DNA of 33,654 nt. Origin: JBCDBL01 sp039183635 (lineage in GTDB: Bacteria > Pseudomonadota > Alphaproteobacteria > Caulobacterales > Parvularculaceae). The notes under the pieces are model-generated. The model made no database searches and was not told where the DNA came from. It worked only from the letters and a program-made list of their open reading frames with translations. A program made the position numbers and the translations under genes. Position 1 is the stretch's first letter; the number at the start of each line of letters is the position of its first letter. The stretch is from contig JBCDBL010000035.1 of NCBI GenBank assembly GCA_039183635.1, positions 1-33,654 on the forward strand. Reading direction: 5' to 3'. Of this stretch, positions 23,195-31,252 are shown in pieces.

Positions 23195-24274
23195 ATGGCT
23201 GAAGCGCAGAACGCACGACAAACAGCGATATCGGACTTTCAAGGACACGCGCGGGACTTTCGCACCCCCTGGGCCGACCTTAACGACAAAGTCATCCTTG
23301 TCACAGGCGGAACAGGGTCTTTCGGGCATAAATTCGTCGAGCATGTGATCGCCGAGTTTAAACCCAAAAAGCTGATCATCTTTTCCCGGGATGAACTCAA
23401 ACAATATGAAATGGCCCAACGCTTCTCCCCGGAGACGCATCGCTTTTTACGGTACTTCATCGGCGATGTTCGGGACCGGGATCGGTTGGAAATGGCGATG
23501 CGGGACGTTGATTACGTTATCCACGCCGCCGCCCTGAAACATGTTCCGATTGCCGAGTACAACCCATTCGAATGCATACGCACCAATGTGATGGGTGCTG
23601 AAAATGTGGTGCAAGCCGCCATCCGCCGGGGCGTAAAACGCGTTGTCGCCCTGTCCACAGACAAAGCGGCGAGCCCGATCAATCTGTACGGCGCGTCAAA
23701 ACTCGCCTCTGATAAAATCTTCGTCGCCGCCAACAATCTGGCCGGCGCCGACGGCGCGCGGTTTTCCGTCGTACGCTATGGCAATGTGGTCGGCTCCCGC
23801 GGCAGCGTCATTCCGTTTTTCAAGAAACTCCTCAACGACGGCGCGACGCGCCTGCCGATTACGGACCCGCGCATGACCCGGTTCTGGATCACCCTGAACC
23901 AGGGCGTAAACTTCGTTATCTCCAGCCTTGAAGCAATGAAAGGCGGAGAGATTTTCGTACCCAAAATCCCCTCTATGAATATTGTCGAACTGGCCATGAC
24001 CATTGCGCCGGGGACACCCCAGGATATTGTCGGCATACGGCCCGGCGAGAAATTGCATGAGGTGATGGTCCCCGAAGACGACAGCCGGGCCACCCTGGAA
24101 ATGAGCGATCGCTACGTTATTCTGCCGCCTCACTACGGATCGCCGCGGGAAACGTACATCGAAGAAGGCGCCGCAAGCGTGCCGGACGGTTTCCGCTATT
24201 CCAGCGAAACTAATCCCGAACGCCTCGACGCACGGGCGCTGCAAACGCTTTTGAGCGAAACCTTCGCCTCATAA
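23195..24274 (+). CDS. pseB: UDP-GlcNAc 4,6-dehydratase (inverting), PseB/FlmA
   Basis: A 359-residue extended SDR. VTGGTGSFG (about 36-44) binds NADP, and the catalytic set STDKA followed by YGASK (Thr-Asp-Lys, Tyr and Lys) matches PseB. HAAALKHVP, RYGNVVGSRGSVIPFF and GIRPGEKLHEVMV are family signatures. It has about 25 extra N-terminal residues compared with typical PseB. The enzyme starts pseudaminic acid synthesis from UDP-GlcNAc; in Caulobacter the homologue FlmA is needed for flagellin glycosylation. It is divergent from the sugar operon and monocistronic, ending at the terminator 24297-24325. No pseC homologue is adjacent. Confidence 0.93.
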   Translation: MAEAQNARQTAISDFQGHARDFRTPWADLNDKVILVTGGTGSFGHKFVEHVIAEFKPKKLIIFSRDELKQYEMAQRFSPETHRFLRYFIGDVRDRDRLEMAMRDVDYVIHAAALKHVPIAEYNPFECIRTNVMGAENVVQAAIRRGVKRVVALSTDKAASPINLYGASKLASDKIFVAANNLAGADGARFSVVRYGNVVGSRGSVIPFFKKLLNDGATRLPITDPRMTRFWITLNQGVNFVISSLEAMKGGEIFVPKIPSMNIVELAMTIAPGTPQDIVGIRPGEKLHEVMVPEDDSRATLEMSDRYVILPPHYGSPRETYIEEGAASVPDGFRYSSETNPERLDARALQTLLSETFAS

Positions 24275-24296
24275 CGCCGCTGTACGGCCCAACAAT

Positions 24297-24325
24297 AAGC
24301 CTTTCCACCATTGGAAAGGCTTTTT
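24297..24325 (+). terminator. Rho-independent terminator of pseB
   Basis: AAGCCTTTCCA pairs with TGGAAAGGCTT (11 base pairs, 4-base loop), followed by a T-run, 22 bases after the pseB stop. Confidence 0.88.
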
Positions 24326-24346
24326 GCGTGAGCAGTGAGGCGCAGA

Positions 24347-25009
24347 TCAGCGGTTTTCGATTTTCAAAGAGGGCGCAGGCGGGGCGTCGTTCACATGATC
24401 CGCGAAATTCGCTGCGATCAAAGCCTCATGACCGGCCTCAACGCCTGCTGCTGAAAGGAGGCGCCTGGAAACGTCAGGCGTCAAGGACGCAGACACGCCA
24501 CGATCCGCCTCAGCCGCCGGCACAGCCGACAGGTAAGAGGCGAAATTCTGAGCAAAATTTATAAACACGCCGACATTTACAGCGATATTGCCCTTCGCCA
24601 CACCGTAGTCGGCCGTAAGGTACCGCGACAACACAGCGCCTTCCCCTGATACATAGGATTTGGCGAAGGGGTACATGGCGCCGAAATCGTGGACCGCCCC
24701 CTTGGCGTAGCCTTCAGCCCGGCGCCATCCGGCGCGCAGGTTTAGCCCCAGGCAACTGTTTTTATCTTCGGGATTGCAGGCGTAAAAAACCATAAGAAAC
24801 CGCAGACCGTTCGGAGCCTGGGCGGCGATGATCACTTCTTCGTTTTCAAAACGCTGCACGGCGTTGGTGATGCCTAACTCATCGAGAAGGCTCGATATAT
24901 AAGCCGGAGTGAACGCATCGGTGGATGAGCTGGGCGCATTGAGGGCCTGCCCATGCGCCCCGGCGATTGAGAAAATAAAGGCTGCAACACCTAAAATCGT
25001 ACGTTTCAT
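24347..25009 (-). CDS. Secreted YbjN-like protein
   Basis: A 220-residue protein with a signal peptide (MKRTILGVAAFIFSIAGAHG). The core shows the YbjN pattern: ISSLLDELGITNAVQR, then EVIIAAQAPNGLRFLMVFYAC, a second Cys in KNSCLGLNLRAGWRRAEG, and AVNVGVFINFAQNFASYL. The two cysteines (in FYAC and SCLGL) probably form a disulfide, as in secreted members from alphaproteobacteria. Function is unknown; cytoplasmic YbjN of E. coli affects stress and motility. GGGGAG precedes the ATG. It converges with pseB and is separated from the flagellin gene by a strong terminator, so it is likely transcribed alone. Confidence 0.75.
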   Translation of the reverse strand: MKRTILGVAAFIFSIAGAHGQALNAPSSSTDAFTPAYISSLLDELGITNAVQRFENEEVIIAAQAPNGLRFLMVFYACNPEDKNSCLGLNLRAGWRRAEGYAKGAVHDFGAMYPFAKSYVSGEGAVLSRYLTADYGVAKGNIAVNVGVFINFAQNFASYLSAVPAAEADRGVSASLTPDVSRRLLSAAGVEAGHEALIAANFADHVNDAPPAPSLKIENR

Positions 25010-25092
25010 AAAAACTCCCCCAAATAAACGTATCCTGTTTCTATTTACTGTAGCGTTGCCCCGCCTTCACGCAAGGGCGCCGGCCCACGTGA

Positions 25093-25123
25093 AAAAGGCC
25101 GCCCCTTTAAGGGGCGGCCTTTT
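25093..25123 (-). terminator. Rho-independent terminator of the flagellin gene
   Basis: A 13-base-pair perfect stem (AAAAGGCCGCCCC with GGGGCGGCCTTTT) around a 5-base loop, 26 bases downstream of the flagellin stop, with a T-run on the minus-strand side. The symmetry would also stop transcription from the other side. Confidence 0.9.
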
Positions 25124-25148
25124 CCTTAGGCGCTGGGGAGAAGCCCTC

Positions 25149-25979
25149 TTACTGGAAGAGGGATAGGATTAACTGTGGTTGGGAGTTCGCAATTGAGAGC
25201 GCCTGGACGCCAAGCTGTTGCTTGACCTGCAAGGCCTGCAATCGTGCGCTTTCCGTGGCAAGGTCCGCATCAACCAGATTGCCGATGCCGCTCATGAGCG
25301 TGTCCTGAAGCTTGCTCACAAAAATCTCATGCGTCTCAAGTTTCTTAGCTGTGGAGCCGACGCGGGCCAGGGCGGCGTTCACGTTTTCAATGGAGGCCGA
25401 CAGACGCGTCAGCGTTGCTGAGGCTGCTGTAATGGTCGATAAATTGTCCGTCGTTGTAATGGACACGATCGAGCCGCTAATCGACAGGTCTTCAGTGCTT
25501 ACGGTGATGACGTTGCTTGCGTCGGCGTCGGCGAGAACTTCGATGCCATTCGTCAAAGAACCGTCAAGAATATTGGCGCCGTCGAACCGCGCGTTCTCCA
25601 GAACCGTTTGGATCTGATCGCGCAACGCCTCGAAATCTTCATTGTAGGCCGCCCGGGATGCAGCATCCAGGGATGGGTCGTTGGCGGCGACAACCTTTTC
25701 TTTCATCTGCACAAGAAGATCTGAGATCGATTCCCCCGCTGCAAGCGCCACGTCTGAAATCGAGATCGCCCTATCCAAACTTTGTTTCACCGCATTGAAC
25801 GCCGAAACGTCAGCTCTCTGATTTTGGGCGATTGCATAGATCGCCGCATTGTCCTTTGCGCCAACGACTTTGAATCCGGTGTTCAGACGCAATTGAACGT
25901 CGTCAATCTCCCGGTTCGTCTGGTTCAAGGCCTGAAGCGCCAGCATGGCGCCATTGTTTGTGTGTACGCTCAAAGTCAT
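25149..25979 (-). CDS. Flagellin (short, Caulobacter type)
   Basis: A 276-residue flagellin with both conserved ends. The N-terminal D0/D1 region reads SVHTNNGAMLALQALNQTN, LNTGFKVVGAKDNAAIYAIAQ; the C-terminal region reads LVDADLATESARLQALQVKQQLGVQALSIAN. The central domain is minimal, as in Caulobacter fljK-class flagellins, and is rich in Ser/Thr (about residues 160-195), suitable for O-glycosylation by the nearby sugar genes. Exported through the flagellar apparatus, it forms the filament. It has a sigma-54 promoter (26052-26066), a leader of about 60 bases with AAGGAG before the ATG, and a strong terminator, so it is transcribed alone. Several flagellin paralogues are usual in such bacteria; only one is in the window. 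Confidence 0.96.
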   Translation of the reverse strand: MTLSVHTNNGAMLALQALNQTNREIDDVQLRLNTGFKVVGAKDNAAIYAIAQNQRADVSAFNAVKQSLDRAISISDVALAAGESISDLLVQMKEKVVAANDPSLDAASRAAYNEDFEALRDQIQTVLENARFDGANILDGSLTNGIEVLADADASNVITVSTEDLSISGSIVSITTTDNLSTITAASATLTRLSASIENVNAALARVGSTAKKLETHEIFVSKLQDTLMSGIGNLVDADLATESARLQALQVKQQLGVQALSIANSQPQLILSLFQ

Positions 25980-26014
25980 CGCCGCACTCTCCTTCGTCGC
26001 TGGGCGGTCTTAAA

Positions 26015-26034
26015 CGGAGATACATTTTCCTCCG
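26015..26034 (-). ncRNA. Small hairpin in the flagellin mRNA leader
   Basis: CGGAG (26015-26019) and CTCCG (26030-26034) can pair around 10 bases in the predicted 5' leader. In Caulobacter FlbT acts on the fljK leader; this hairpin is a possible counterpart, but a 5-base stem is weak evidence. Confidence 0.3.
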
Positions 26035-26051
26035 CGGTCGCATCGTTAACC

Positions 26052-26066
26052 GCAAGCGACGTGCCA
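26052..26066 (-). promoter_or_regulatory. Sigma-54 promoter of the flagellin gene
   Basis: On the minus strand TGGCACGTCGCTTGC matches the -24/-12 consensus exactly, with GG and GC 10 bases apart. It differs from the flgF promoter by one base. The predicted start is near 26040. Confidence 0.9.
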
Positions 26067-26140
26067 ACCGGGATATAGGCCCTAAACCATTGTTTTTAAT
26101 TATTTTTTCCTTGAGGCCACAAGAAACCGACCCGACTTGT

Positions 26141-26155
26141 CGGAAAATTGCGCCG
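26141..26155. promoter_or_regulatory. Degenerate ftr-like site upstream of flagellin
   Basis: CGGAAAATTGCGCCG keeps CGG-N9-CCG and has two mismatches to the CGGCA-N5-TGCCG pattern found at flgF and flgI. It lies 75 bases upstream of the -24 element. Confidence 0.35.
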
Positions 26156-26213
26156 CCCTTTTCGGCAAATCCCGCCCCAACACTGCAATTTTTTCCGGGC
26201 GCCTATAGCCGCC

Positions 26214-26936
26214 TTACGCATCGGGAACAGTGAGCAATACATAGTGTACGGCAAGGCGAACGACGCCGCCCGAGAAAGCGCCGCCATTGGCGGTCAGGCG
26301 CAACGCCGTCGCACCGTAATAGGCGACGGGCTGACCGCTGACGCCGTTGACGGTCGAGCCCTGGGCCGCTCCGATGCCGGTTCCATAGCGGTCTGTCGCG
26401 CCCGCGACGCCCAGGTCCCAGGACGCGATGCCTGTGATCGACGTGAGAACCCGCGCCGTGACGCCAAACACCACAGCGCGGTCGGGAATAATCGCACCTG
26501 TGTCGGACGTGGCGCCGGCGCTTAGCGTATGATCGACCTCGGCAAGGTTCAGGGTCAAAGCCGCGCCATTGGCGCTTTCGGCTGCTACGCCGCCATACGG
26601 CTCAATCGTCCAGGCCGCTCCGGTGTACAGCACAGCGATGTTTTCATCGACAACATAGGCGCGCCAGCCGGCCTGAGGCGTGAAAAAGGCCCATGCGCCG
26701 TCTTGATAAGCTGCGATCGCGCCATCGCGCCCGGCCCATGCGCCCGTCGCGCTCGCCCCAACCAAATACCGATCGCCATTTGCAGGCGAAGAGGGCGGAT
26801 CAACGTCGTTTCTCGACAGAACCGCCAAATGCGTCAGGGCGTCCAGCATACGAACGGTCTCATTCACCGTGACATGCTTTTGCGCTTGCGCCGGCGCGAG
26901 GTAGGGGAAATTGAAATTCGGACTTTGCTCAGCCAT
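26214..26936 (-). CDS. DUF2793-domain protein
   Basis: A 240-residue protein. The first 100 residues carry the DUF2793 signature: FNFPYLAPAQAQKHVTVNE (about 8-26), then ANGDRYLVGASATGAWAGRDG and GWRAYVVDENIAVLY. The C-terminal half is a Gly/Ala/Thr-rich beta region. No signal peptide. DUF2793 proteins are largely alphaproteobacterial and often look like phage- or gene-transfer-agent-derived fibre or spike components; I recall such an association but could not check it. Here there are no other phage genes. It lies between the flagellin gene and the methyltransferase-like gene, all on the same strand, so a surface- or filament-linked role is possible. Confidence 0.78.
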   Translation of the reverse strand: MAEQSPNFNFPYLAPAQAQKHVTVNETVRMLDALTHLAVLSRNDVDPPSSPANGDRYLVGASATGAWAGRDGAIAAYQDGAWAFFTPQAGWRAYVVDENIAVLYTGAAWTIEPYGGVAAESANGAALTLNLAEVDHTLSAGATSDTGAIIPDRAVVFGVTARVLTSITGIASWDLGVAGATDRYGTGIGAAQGSTVNGVSGQPVAYYGATALRLTANGGAFSGGVVRLAVHYVLLTVPDA

Positions 26937-27029
26937 GCCGCAATCCTCACTGAGGGCGCGTAGGAATAAAACGCACCGCAGGGGGAACTTTACGACAAGC
27001 TGAGTGAGGTGGGATAAGTCTTACGGACT

Positions 27030-28034
27030 TTATTTCTTCTTCAGACCGAAGAACCGCATAATGAAAAGTTTACGAGACTTTAACGCTTCCTGGCGCGCAG
27101 CCCATAGTTGCGCCTCTTCGCTTAAAATACGGATCAGCCCATAGCGATCCTCATCGTCGATATCGACTTCTTCCAATTTTTTAACGGCCTGCTCCCAGTT
27201 AGCCCAGGCGTCGGCGATCATCTGCAATATTTTTTCCGTTACGTCTTCATGAACACGCAAATCAATGCCCGCCGAGACAATCGCGTCTTTGTATTGGTCT
27301 TCCGTCCACAGCTCTACAGCGCCCCAATAGGGACTGAAAGCGTCTGGAAAACTGTCATGTTTTTCGGATGCAACATAATCGACCAGCATGAAAGGCTTCT
27401 TTTTCTGCAACGCGCCGGCCGATTGCGTGATCAGCTCCATTTTGTCGGGAATGCCATGGGACTCAAACAAGCTGATAAAGCCTTGAAACTTCTTTTCCGG
27501 CAAGGAGAACTCTAGCGGGCTAAACAACTCTGTGCTGATCTTTTTACCCATGCCGGCCGCCTCACATTGTTGTCGGCACGCGCTCTCCACATCCTTGCGC
27601 CGCTCATAAGCGGCGACCCAAGCGCCGGTCTCATTGGCGATGTCCCGCGCCGGCCCGCCAAGGCCGGCGCCCACCATAACGATGCTGTGTTCTTCATTCA
27701 GGGTCATGGGCTTTACAATATCTGCATGCCATGCCGGTTCGCCCGGACCGACGTAGCCAGGCCCCCACAACAGCTCTGCGACCTGAAGACGGTTCTCCAT
27801 ATTTTGCAGTTTGTCTCGGTAGCGGTCGTTGGCGTCGCGGGTTGCAGCGCCTGCAAGGTCGACGCCTTTATAATTTGGAAACCGTTCTGCAATGGCGGCC
27901 TCCGCCGCCGCCTCGTCATAGTTTTCCCCGTCCCACCAGGCCAATAACTTCAAGCGCAAGCGCATAAGCGAAGGCCCCGATACGGCGCCGGCCGCAACGG
28001 TGAACCATTTGCTAAAGTCGAGCGCTGCGATCAT
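27030..28034 (-). CDS. Methyltransferase-like protein of unknown target
   Basis: 334 residues from the ATG at 28034 (a TTG at 28073 would add 13 Arg-rich residues). The centre resembles a class I SAM-dependent methyltransferase: motif I VMVGAGLGGPARDIA (about 132-146), an acidic residue after the next strand (AAYERRKD), and ISLFESHGIPDKMELITQSAGAL as the following strand and helix. The N-terminus (LRLKLLAWWDGENYDE) and the Lys-rich C-terminus ending LKKK are distinctive. I do not recognise the subfamily or substrate. A CtrA-type box lies 88-102 bases upstream, and the flagellin and DUF2793 genes follow on the same strand. I infer a cell-cycle- or flagellum-linked protein. Confidence 0.65.
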   Translation of the reverse strand: MIAALDFSKWFTVAAGAVSGPSLMRLRLKLLAWWDGENYDEAAAEAAIAERFPNYKGVDLAGAATRDANDRYRDKLQNMENRLQVAELLWGPGYVGPGEPAWHADIVKPMTLNEEHSIVMVGAGLGGPARDIANETGAWVAAYERRKDVESACRQQCEAAGMGKKISTELFSPLEFSLPEKKFQGFISLFESHGIPDKMELITQSAGALQKKKPFMLVDYVASEKHDSFPDAFSPYWGAVELWTEDQYKDAIVSAGIDLRVHEDVTEKILQMIADAWANWEQAVKKLEEVDIDDEDRYGLIRILSEEAQLWAARQEALKSRKLFIMRFFGLKKK

Positions 28035-28121
28035 GCGCTGCCGCCCTTTCCGCCTAACGCCGCCTGAGGGCAAGAAACCGCTCGTTTCAAGCGGTGCAGG
28101 AACGACAGCAGCAAATATTCG

Positions 28122-28136
28122 TTAAATCCGCCTTAA
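28122..28136 (-). promoter_or_regulatory. CtrA-type box upstream of the methyltransferase-like gene
   Basis: TTAA-N7-TTAA (28122-28125 and 28133-28136, spacer ATCCGCC) lies 88 bases upstream of the ATG at 28034 and just after the stop of the glycosylase gene. This is the correct consensus spacing. Confidence 0.6.
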
Positions 28137-28144
28137 ATGGGGCT

Positions 28145-28987
28145 TTATGTGTTTACGATGCGTTTCACTTTTTCCCGTAAAGCGGGCAAAATTTCGGTTG
28201 AAAACCATGGGTTTTGTTTCAACCAGGCATTATTTCGCCAGGACGGATGCGGCAATGGCAGATAAAGCGGCCCATAGTCACGCCAAGCCTTCACTGTATC
28301 AGTAAGGCTCTTTTTCGCCCGGCTGTTCAAATGAAACCGCTGGGCGTAGGCGCCGACCAGCAAGACCAATTCAACATTTGGCAACTGCGGCAACACTTTC
28401 GGCTGCCAAAGCGGCGCGCATTCCTTGCGCGGGGGCAAATCGCCGCCATTTTTGTCATAACCGGGAAAGCAAAAGCCCATCGGCGAGATCGCGACAATTT
28501 CCTTATTATAAAAAGTCGTCTCATCCATTTGCAGCCAGTCCCGCAGCCGGTCGCCAGACGGGTCGATAAAAGGCCGCCCGCCTTTATGGGCGCGGATGCC
28601 TGGCGCCTGCCCGGCGATGAGAAGACGCGCCTTAGGGGAGAGCTGAAACACCGGGCGCGGGGGAAGCTGCATAACACTGGCGCAAATGCGGCAAGCGCGG
28701 ATTCTCACCGAAAGCGCTTTCAGGTCGGTCTTCCCCGCATGCACAGGAGCGTCCGGAAGGCCGAACCGCATGGCGCCTTTTGCAATCGCAGGATCCGCAC
28801 CCACTCCCTTCTGCGTCACGATCAGTGCGCCTGCATCATAAAGCGCAACCGCCGCGGCGCGAACCTCTGGCATGCAATCGCGCCACGCCGCGCCGCTTAA
28901 ACGTCGTGCAGCTTCGGAAGGGCAGATGGTTTTTCCAGCGCCGCGCTCCTCCAAAAGACCAAGTATGGCTTTTTGCGCGACGGTCAT
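28145..28987 (-). CDS. DUF3253 / uracil-DNA-glycosylase fusion protein
   Basis: 280 residues from the ATG at 28987, which overlaps the upstream stop as ATGA; the longer frame has no support. Residues 1-80 match DUF3253 (ICPSEAARRLSGAAWRDCMPEVR, then GALIVTQKGVGADPAIAKG). Residues about 95-275 are a uracil-DNA-glycosylase-like domain: CRIC, GQAPGIRAHKGGRPFIDPSGDRLR, GFCFPGYDKNGGDLPPRKEC and PLPHPSWRN. The four cysteines (CxxC, FC and EC) resemble the iron-sulfur ligands of family 4 enzymes. GQAPG replaces the usual GEAPG, and HPS is the second active-site motif. A role in base-excision repair is inferred. It is last in the cysS-led run. Confidence 0.82.
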   Translation of the reverse strand: MTVAQKAILGLLEERGAGKTICPSEAARRLSGAAWRDCMPEVRAAAVALYDAGALIVTQKGVGADPAIAKGAMRFGLPDAPVHAGKTDLKALSVRIRACRICASVMQLPPRPVFQLSPKARLLIAGQAPGIRAHKGGRPFIDPSGDRLRDWLQMDETTFYNKEIVAISPMGFCFPGYDKNGGDLPPRKECAPLWQPKVLPQLPNVELVLLVGAYAQRFHLNSRAKKSLTDTVKAWRDYGPLYLPLPHPSWRNNAWLKQNPWFSTEILPALREKVKRIVNT

Positions 28988-29382
28988 TCTTCGCTTAAAT
29001 GTTTCAGCGCGCCAGCATTCGCCTCCCAATTCTGACCATCGAAGGGGCGCACGACGACAGAAGCGAAGTCGCCTTTGTTCAACGCACGCAAATTGACGCT
29101 GACCCCGTCGGGGTTCGAGCGCGGCGTATAAAACGCTTTCACGCCGCAGATTTTGCAAAAGGTATGGACGGCGACGCCAGTATTAAACCGGTACTCCGTT
29201 AGCTGATCGGCGCCTGTTAACAGACGAAACCGGGATTGCGGCACGATAAGGTGCAAAAACCCCGTCTTCGCGCAGATGGAGCAATTGCAGTCATCAACCG
29301 TTATGTCGTCCGGCGTTAAGACTTCAAAGGTGACCGCACCGCAATGGCACGCCCCCCGCCGCCATCTGAGAGCATTAGACAT
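28984..29382 (-). CDS. GFA/CENP-V family zinc protein
   Basis: 132 residues from the ATG at 29382; the extended frame runs antiparallel into the acetyltransferase gene region without support. It has the GFA zinc-binding cysteines: ACHCGAVTFEV (about 11-21), DCNCSICAKTG and FCKICGVKAFY. The family is named after glutathione-dependent formaldehyde-activating enzyme, but most members have unknown function. It overlaps the acetyltransferase end by 8 bases and the glycosylase start by 4 bases, so the three are co-translated. Confidence 0.87.
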   Translation of the reverse strand: MSNALRWRRGACHCGAVTFEVLTPDDITVDDCNCSICAKTGFLHLIVPQSRFRLLTGADQLTEYRFNTGVAVHTFCKICGVKAFYTPRSNPDGVSVNLRALNKGDFASVVVRPFDGQNWEANAGALKHLSEE

Positions 29383-29917
29383 TCCTGGCCATCTCTCCAG
29401 TGGGCCGCGCCGTGCGCCATATTTCAAGACGCCCGGCGATCGGGTGCTCCATGGTCTCATCGGTTCGTATACCCCCCAATTTTTCCACAACACTTTGCGA
29501 TGGCCGATTAGAGGGTGCGATCACATGGACCACAGACTGAAGCTCTGGCTGCTTTTCAAAAATAAAGTCACGCGAGGCCGCCGCCGCTTCCGTTGCATAA
29601 CCTTCGCCCTGAAAAGCAGGGTCGATCGTCCAGCCGATTTCAACGCCCGGATACCCCACAGGGCTCCATGGACCGCAGCGCCCGATCATCCGTCCAGCGT
29701 CCTTTCCTGTATCCTTCACGTCCACCGCCATCATGGAAAAACCGCACAAGGGCCAATGCCCCTCAAACATCGCGATATGACGCCATGCGTCGGGTTTGCC
29801 CCAGTCCTTGATACACAGCGCCGCCGAAACCTCAGGATGGGTGTGTATCTCATAATACCGATCGAGATCATCGCTGCGAAAGCGTCTCAGAATAAGGCGC
29901 TCGGTTTCTATCTGCAT
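29375..29917 (-). CDS. RimJ/RimL-type GNAT acetyltransferase
   Basis: A 180-residue GNAT: ETERLILRRFRSDDLDRYYEI start, PGVEIGWTIDPAFQGEGYATEAAAASRDF (acetyl-CoA-binding Q/GxGxA region) and APSNRPSQSVVEKLGG near the C-terminus. These enzymes acetylate protein N-termini or small molecules; the substrate is unknown. It starts 14 bases after the nucleoside transporter stop and overlaps the GFA gene. Confidence 0.88.
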   Translation of the reverse strand: MQIETERLILRRFRSDDLDRYYEIHTHPEVSAALCIKDWGKPDAWRHIAMFEGHWPLCGFSMMAVDVKDTGKDAGRMIGRCGPWSPVGYPGVEIGWTIDPAFQGEGYATEAAAASRDFIFEKQPELQSVVHVIAPSNRPSQSVVEKLGGIRTDETMEHPIAGRLEIWRTARPTGEMARNV

Positions 29918-29931
29918 GTCGTCACTCGCCG

Positions 29932-31200
29932 TTACGGCGCCGTCAAAACGCCAATTACAGAGCCGGTCATCATCGTCGCCAGCGTGCCCGCAATCAACGC
30001 CCGAAACGACAGATCGATGATCTCGCTGCGCCGTTCAGGGATCAGCACGTTGAACCCGCCGATAATGATGCCAAGACTGGAAACGTTCGCAAACCCGCAG
30101 AGCGCATAGATGAGGATAAGACGCGTGCGCTCGCTAAGCGCGGCCTCGTCAGCGCCGCTCAAGGTCAGATACGCCACCACCTCGTTCAACACCGTCTTCA
30201 CGCCCATCAATTCGCCGGCGAACAGCATTTCCTCCGCAGGCACGCCCATGAGCCAGACCAGGGGTGCGAATATATAGGACGCCGCCCGTTGCACCGTGAT
30301 CGGCGCCCCGGCGACATCGGGCAAGGCCGACAGCATGATGTTGATGAGCGCCACAAGAGCGATGAACACGATGAGCGACGCGATAATGTTGAGAAACAGC
30401 TGCAAACCGTCATGGGCGCCGCGCATAAACGCGTCCATCGCGCCGTCATAGGTGAAATCGTCCGCCGCGGACGGCATCGTCGGGGGCTCGCCTTTGGCGG
30501 GCGGCACCATGATCCGGGCCATCAGCAACGCCGCCGGCAAGGAAATAAGCGAGGCGACGATAATGTGCCCGAGAACGGACGGCTCCACAGGCCGCAAGAT
30601 GGTCGCATACAGAACGATGACGCTGCCCGCCACCGTGGCGAGCCCCGCCGTCATGAGCGCAAACAGCTCCGACCGCGTGAACTTGTTGAGATAGGCGCGC
30701 ACCAACAGCGGCGCCTCTGTCTGTCCGAAAAACGCATTCGCCGCCGCCGCGAGCCCCAACGCGCCGCCGACGCCGAAGCCTTTTTCCAAAACGAAGGCGA
30801 GACCGCGAACAACGGCCTTTAAAATTCCCCAATGCCACAGCAAGGCCGACAAAGCCGACATAAAAATCAGGATCGGCAACGCCTGGAACGCGAAAGAGAA
30901 ATTCGCGTTGGGGTTTTGAACGTCAAACGGCGCGTCCGCCCCGCCGACATAGCCGAAGACAAACTTCGTACCCTCAAGCGTCGCCTGTTGCAGCGCCTCA
31001 GTGACGGCGTTCAGGCCGCCCAACGCCTCCCGCGCCGGCGGTAAAAACAGCAGCGCGCCGGCGATGAGGAATTGCGAAAGGATGGCGAGGACGGCGAAGC
31101 CGACAGGGAACGCCATGCGCCGTTCGGACAGGACCCAGGCGATAAGACAGAACGCCGCAAGGCCGGTGGCGCTTTGCGCCTGCAAAGGTAAGCCGTCCAC
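29932..31200 (-). CDS. Concentrative nucleoside transporter (NupC/CNT family)
   Basis: 422 residues from a GTG at 31200, preceded by GAGAGGGG at good spacing. This avoids overlap with cysS and gives the normal family length. It has about ten membrane segments. The first is LQAQSATGLAAFCLIAWVLS; family blocks include FSFAFQALPILIFMSALSALL, AANAFFGQTEAPLLVRAYL (the conserved nucleoside-site Q/N-rich motif), LATVAGSVIVLYA and the C-terminal ALCGFANVSSLGIIIGG. CNT proteins import nucleosides with H+ or Na+. It follows cysS by 52 bases. Confidence 0.92.
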   Translation of the reverse strand: MDGLPLQAQSATGLAAFCLIAWVLSERRMAFPVGFAVLAILSQFLIAGALLFLPPAREALGGLNAVTEALQQATLEGTKFVFGYVGGADAPFDVQNPNANFSFAFQALPILIFMSALSALLWHWGILKAVVRGLAFVLEKGFGVGGALGLAAAANAFFGQTEAPLLVRAYLNKFTRSELFALMTAGLATVAGSVIVLYATILRPVEPSVLGHIIVASLISLPAALLMARIMVPPAKGEPPTMPSAADDFTYDGAMDAFMRGAHDGLQLFLNIIASLIVFIALVALINIMLSALPDVAGAPITVQRAASYIFAPLVWLMGVPAEEMLFAGELMGVKTVLNEVVAYLTLSGADEAALSERTRLILIYALCGFANVSSLGIIIGGFNVLIPERRSEIIDLSFRALIAGTLATMMTGSVIGVLTAP

Positions 31201-31252
31201 CGTTGTGATCCCCTCTCGATCTCGTCGCTTAAAACAGACGCTTCGCTTTATT

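Noticed and set aside
26214..26936. Prophage remnant
   Set aside because: A DUF2793 gene alone, with no capsid, tail, integrase or attachment sites nearby, does not support a prophage. The GH24 lysozyme at 17807-18748 also stands without phage neighbours.
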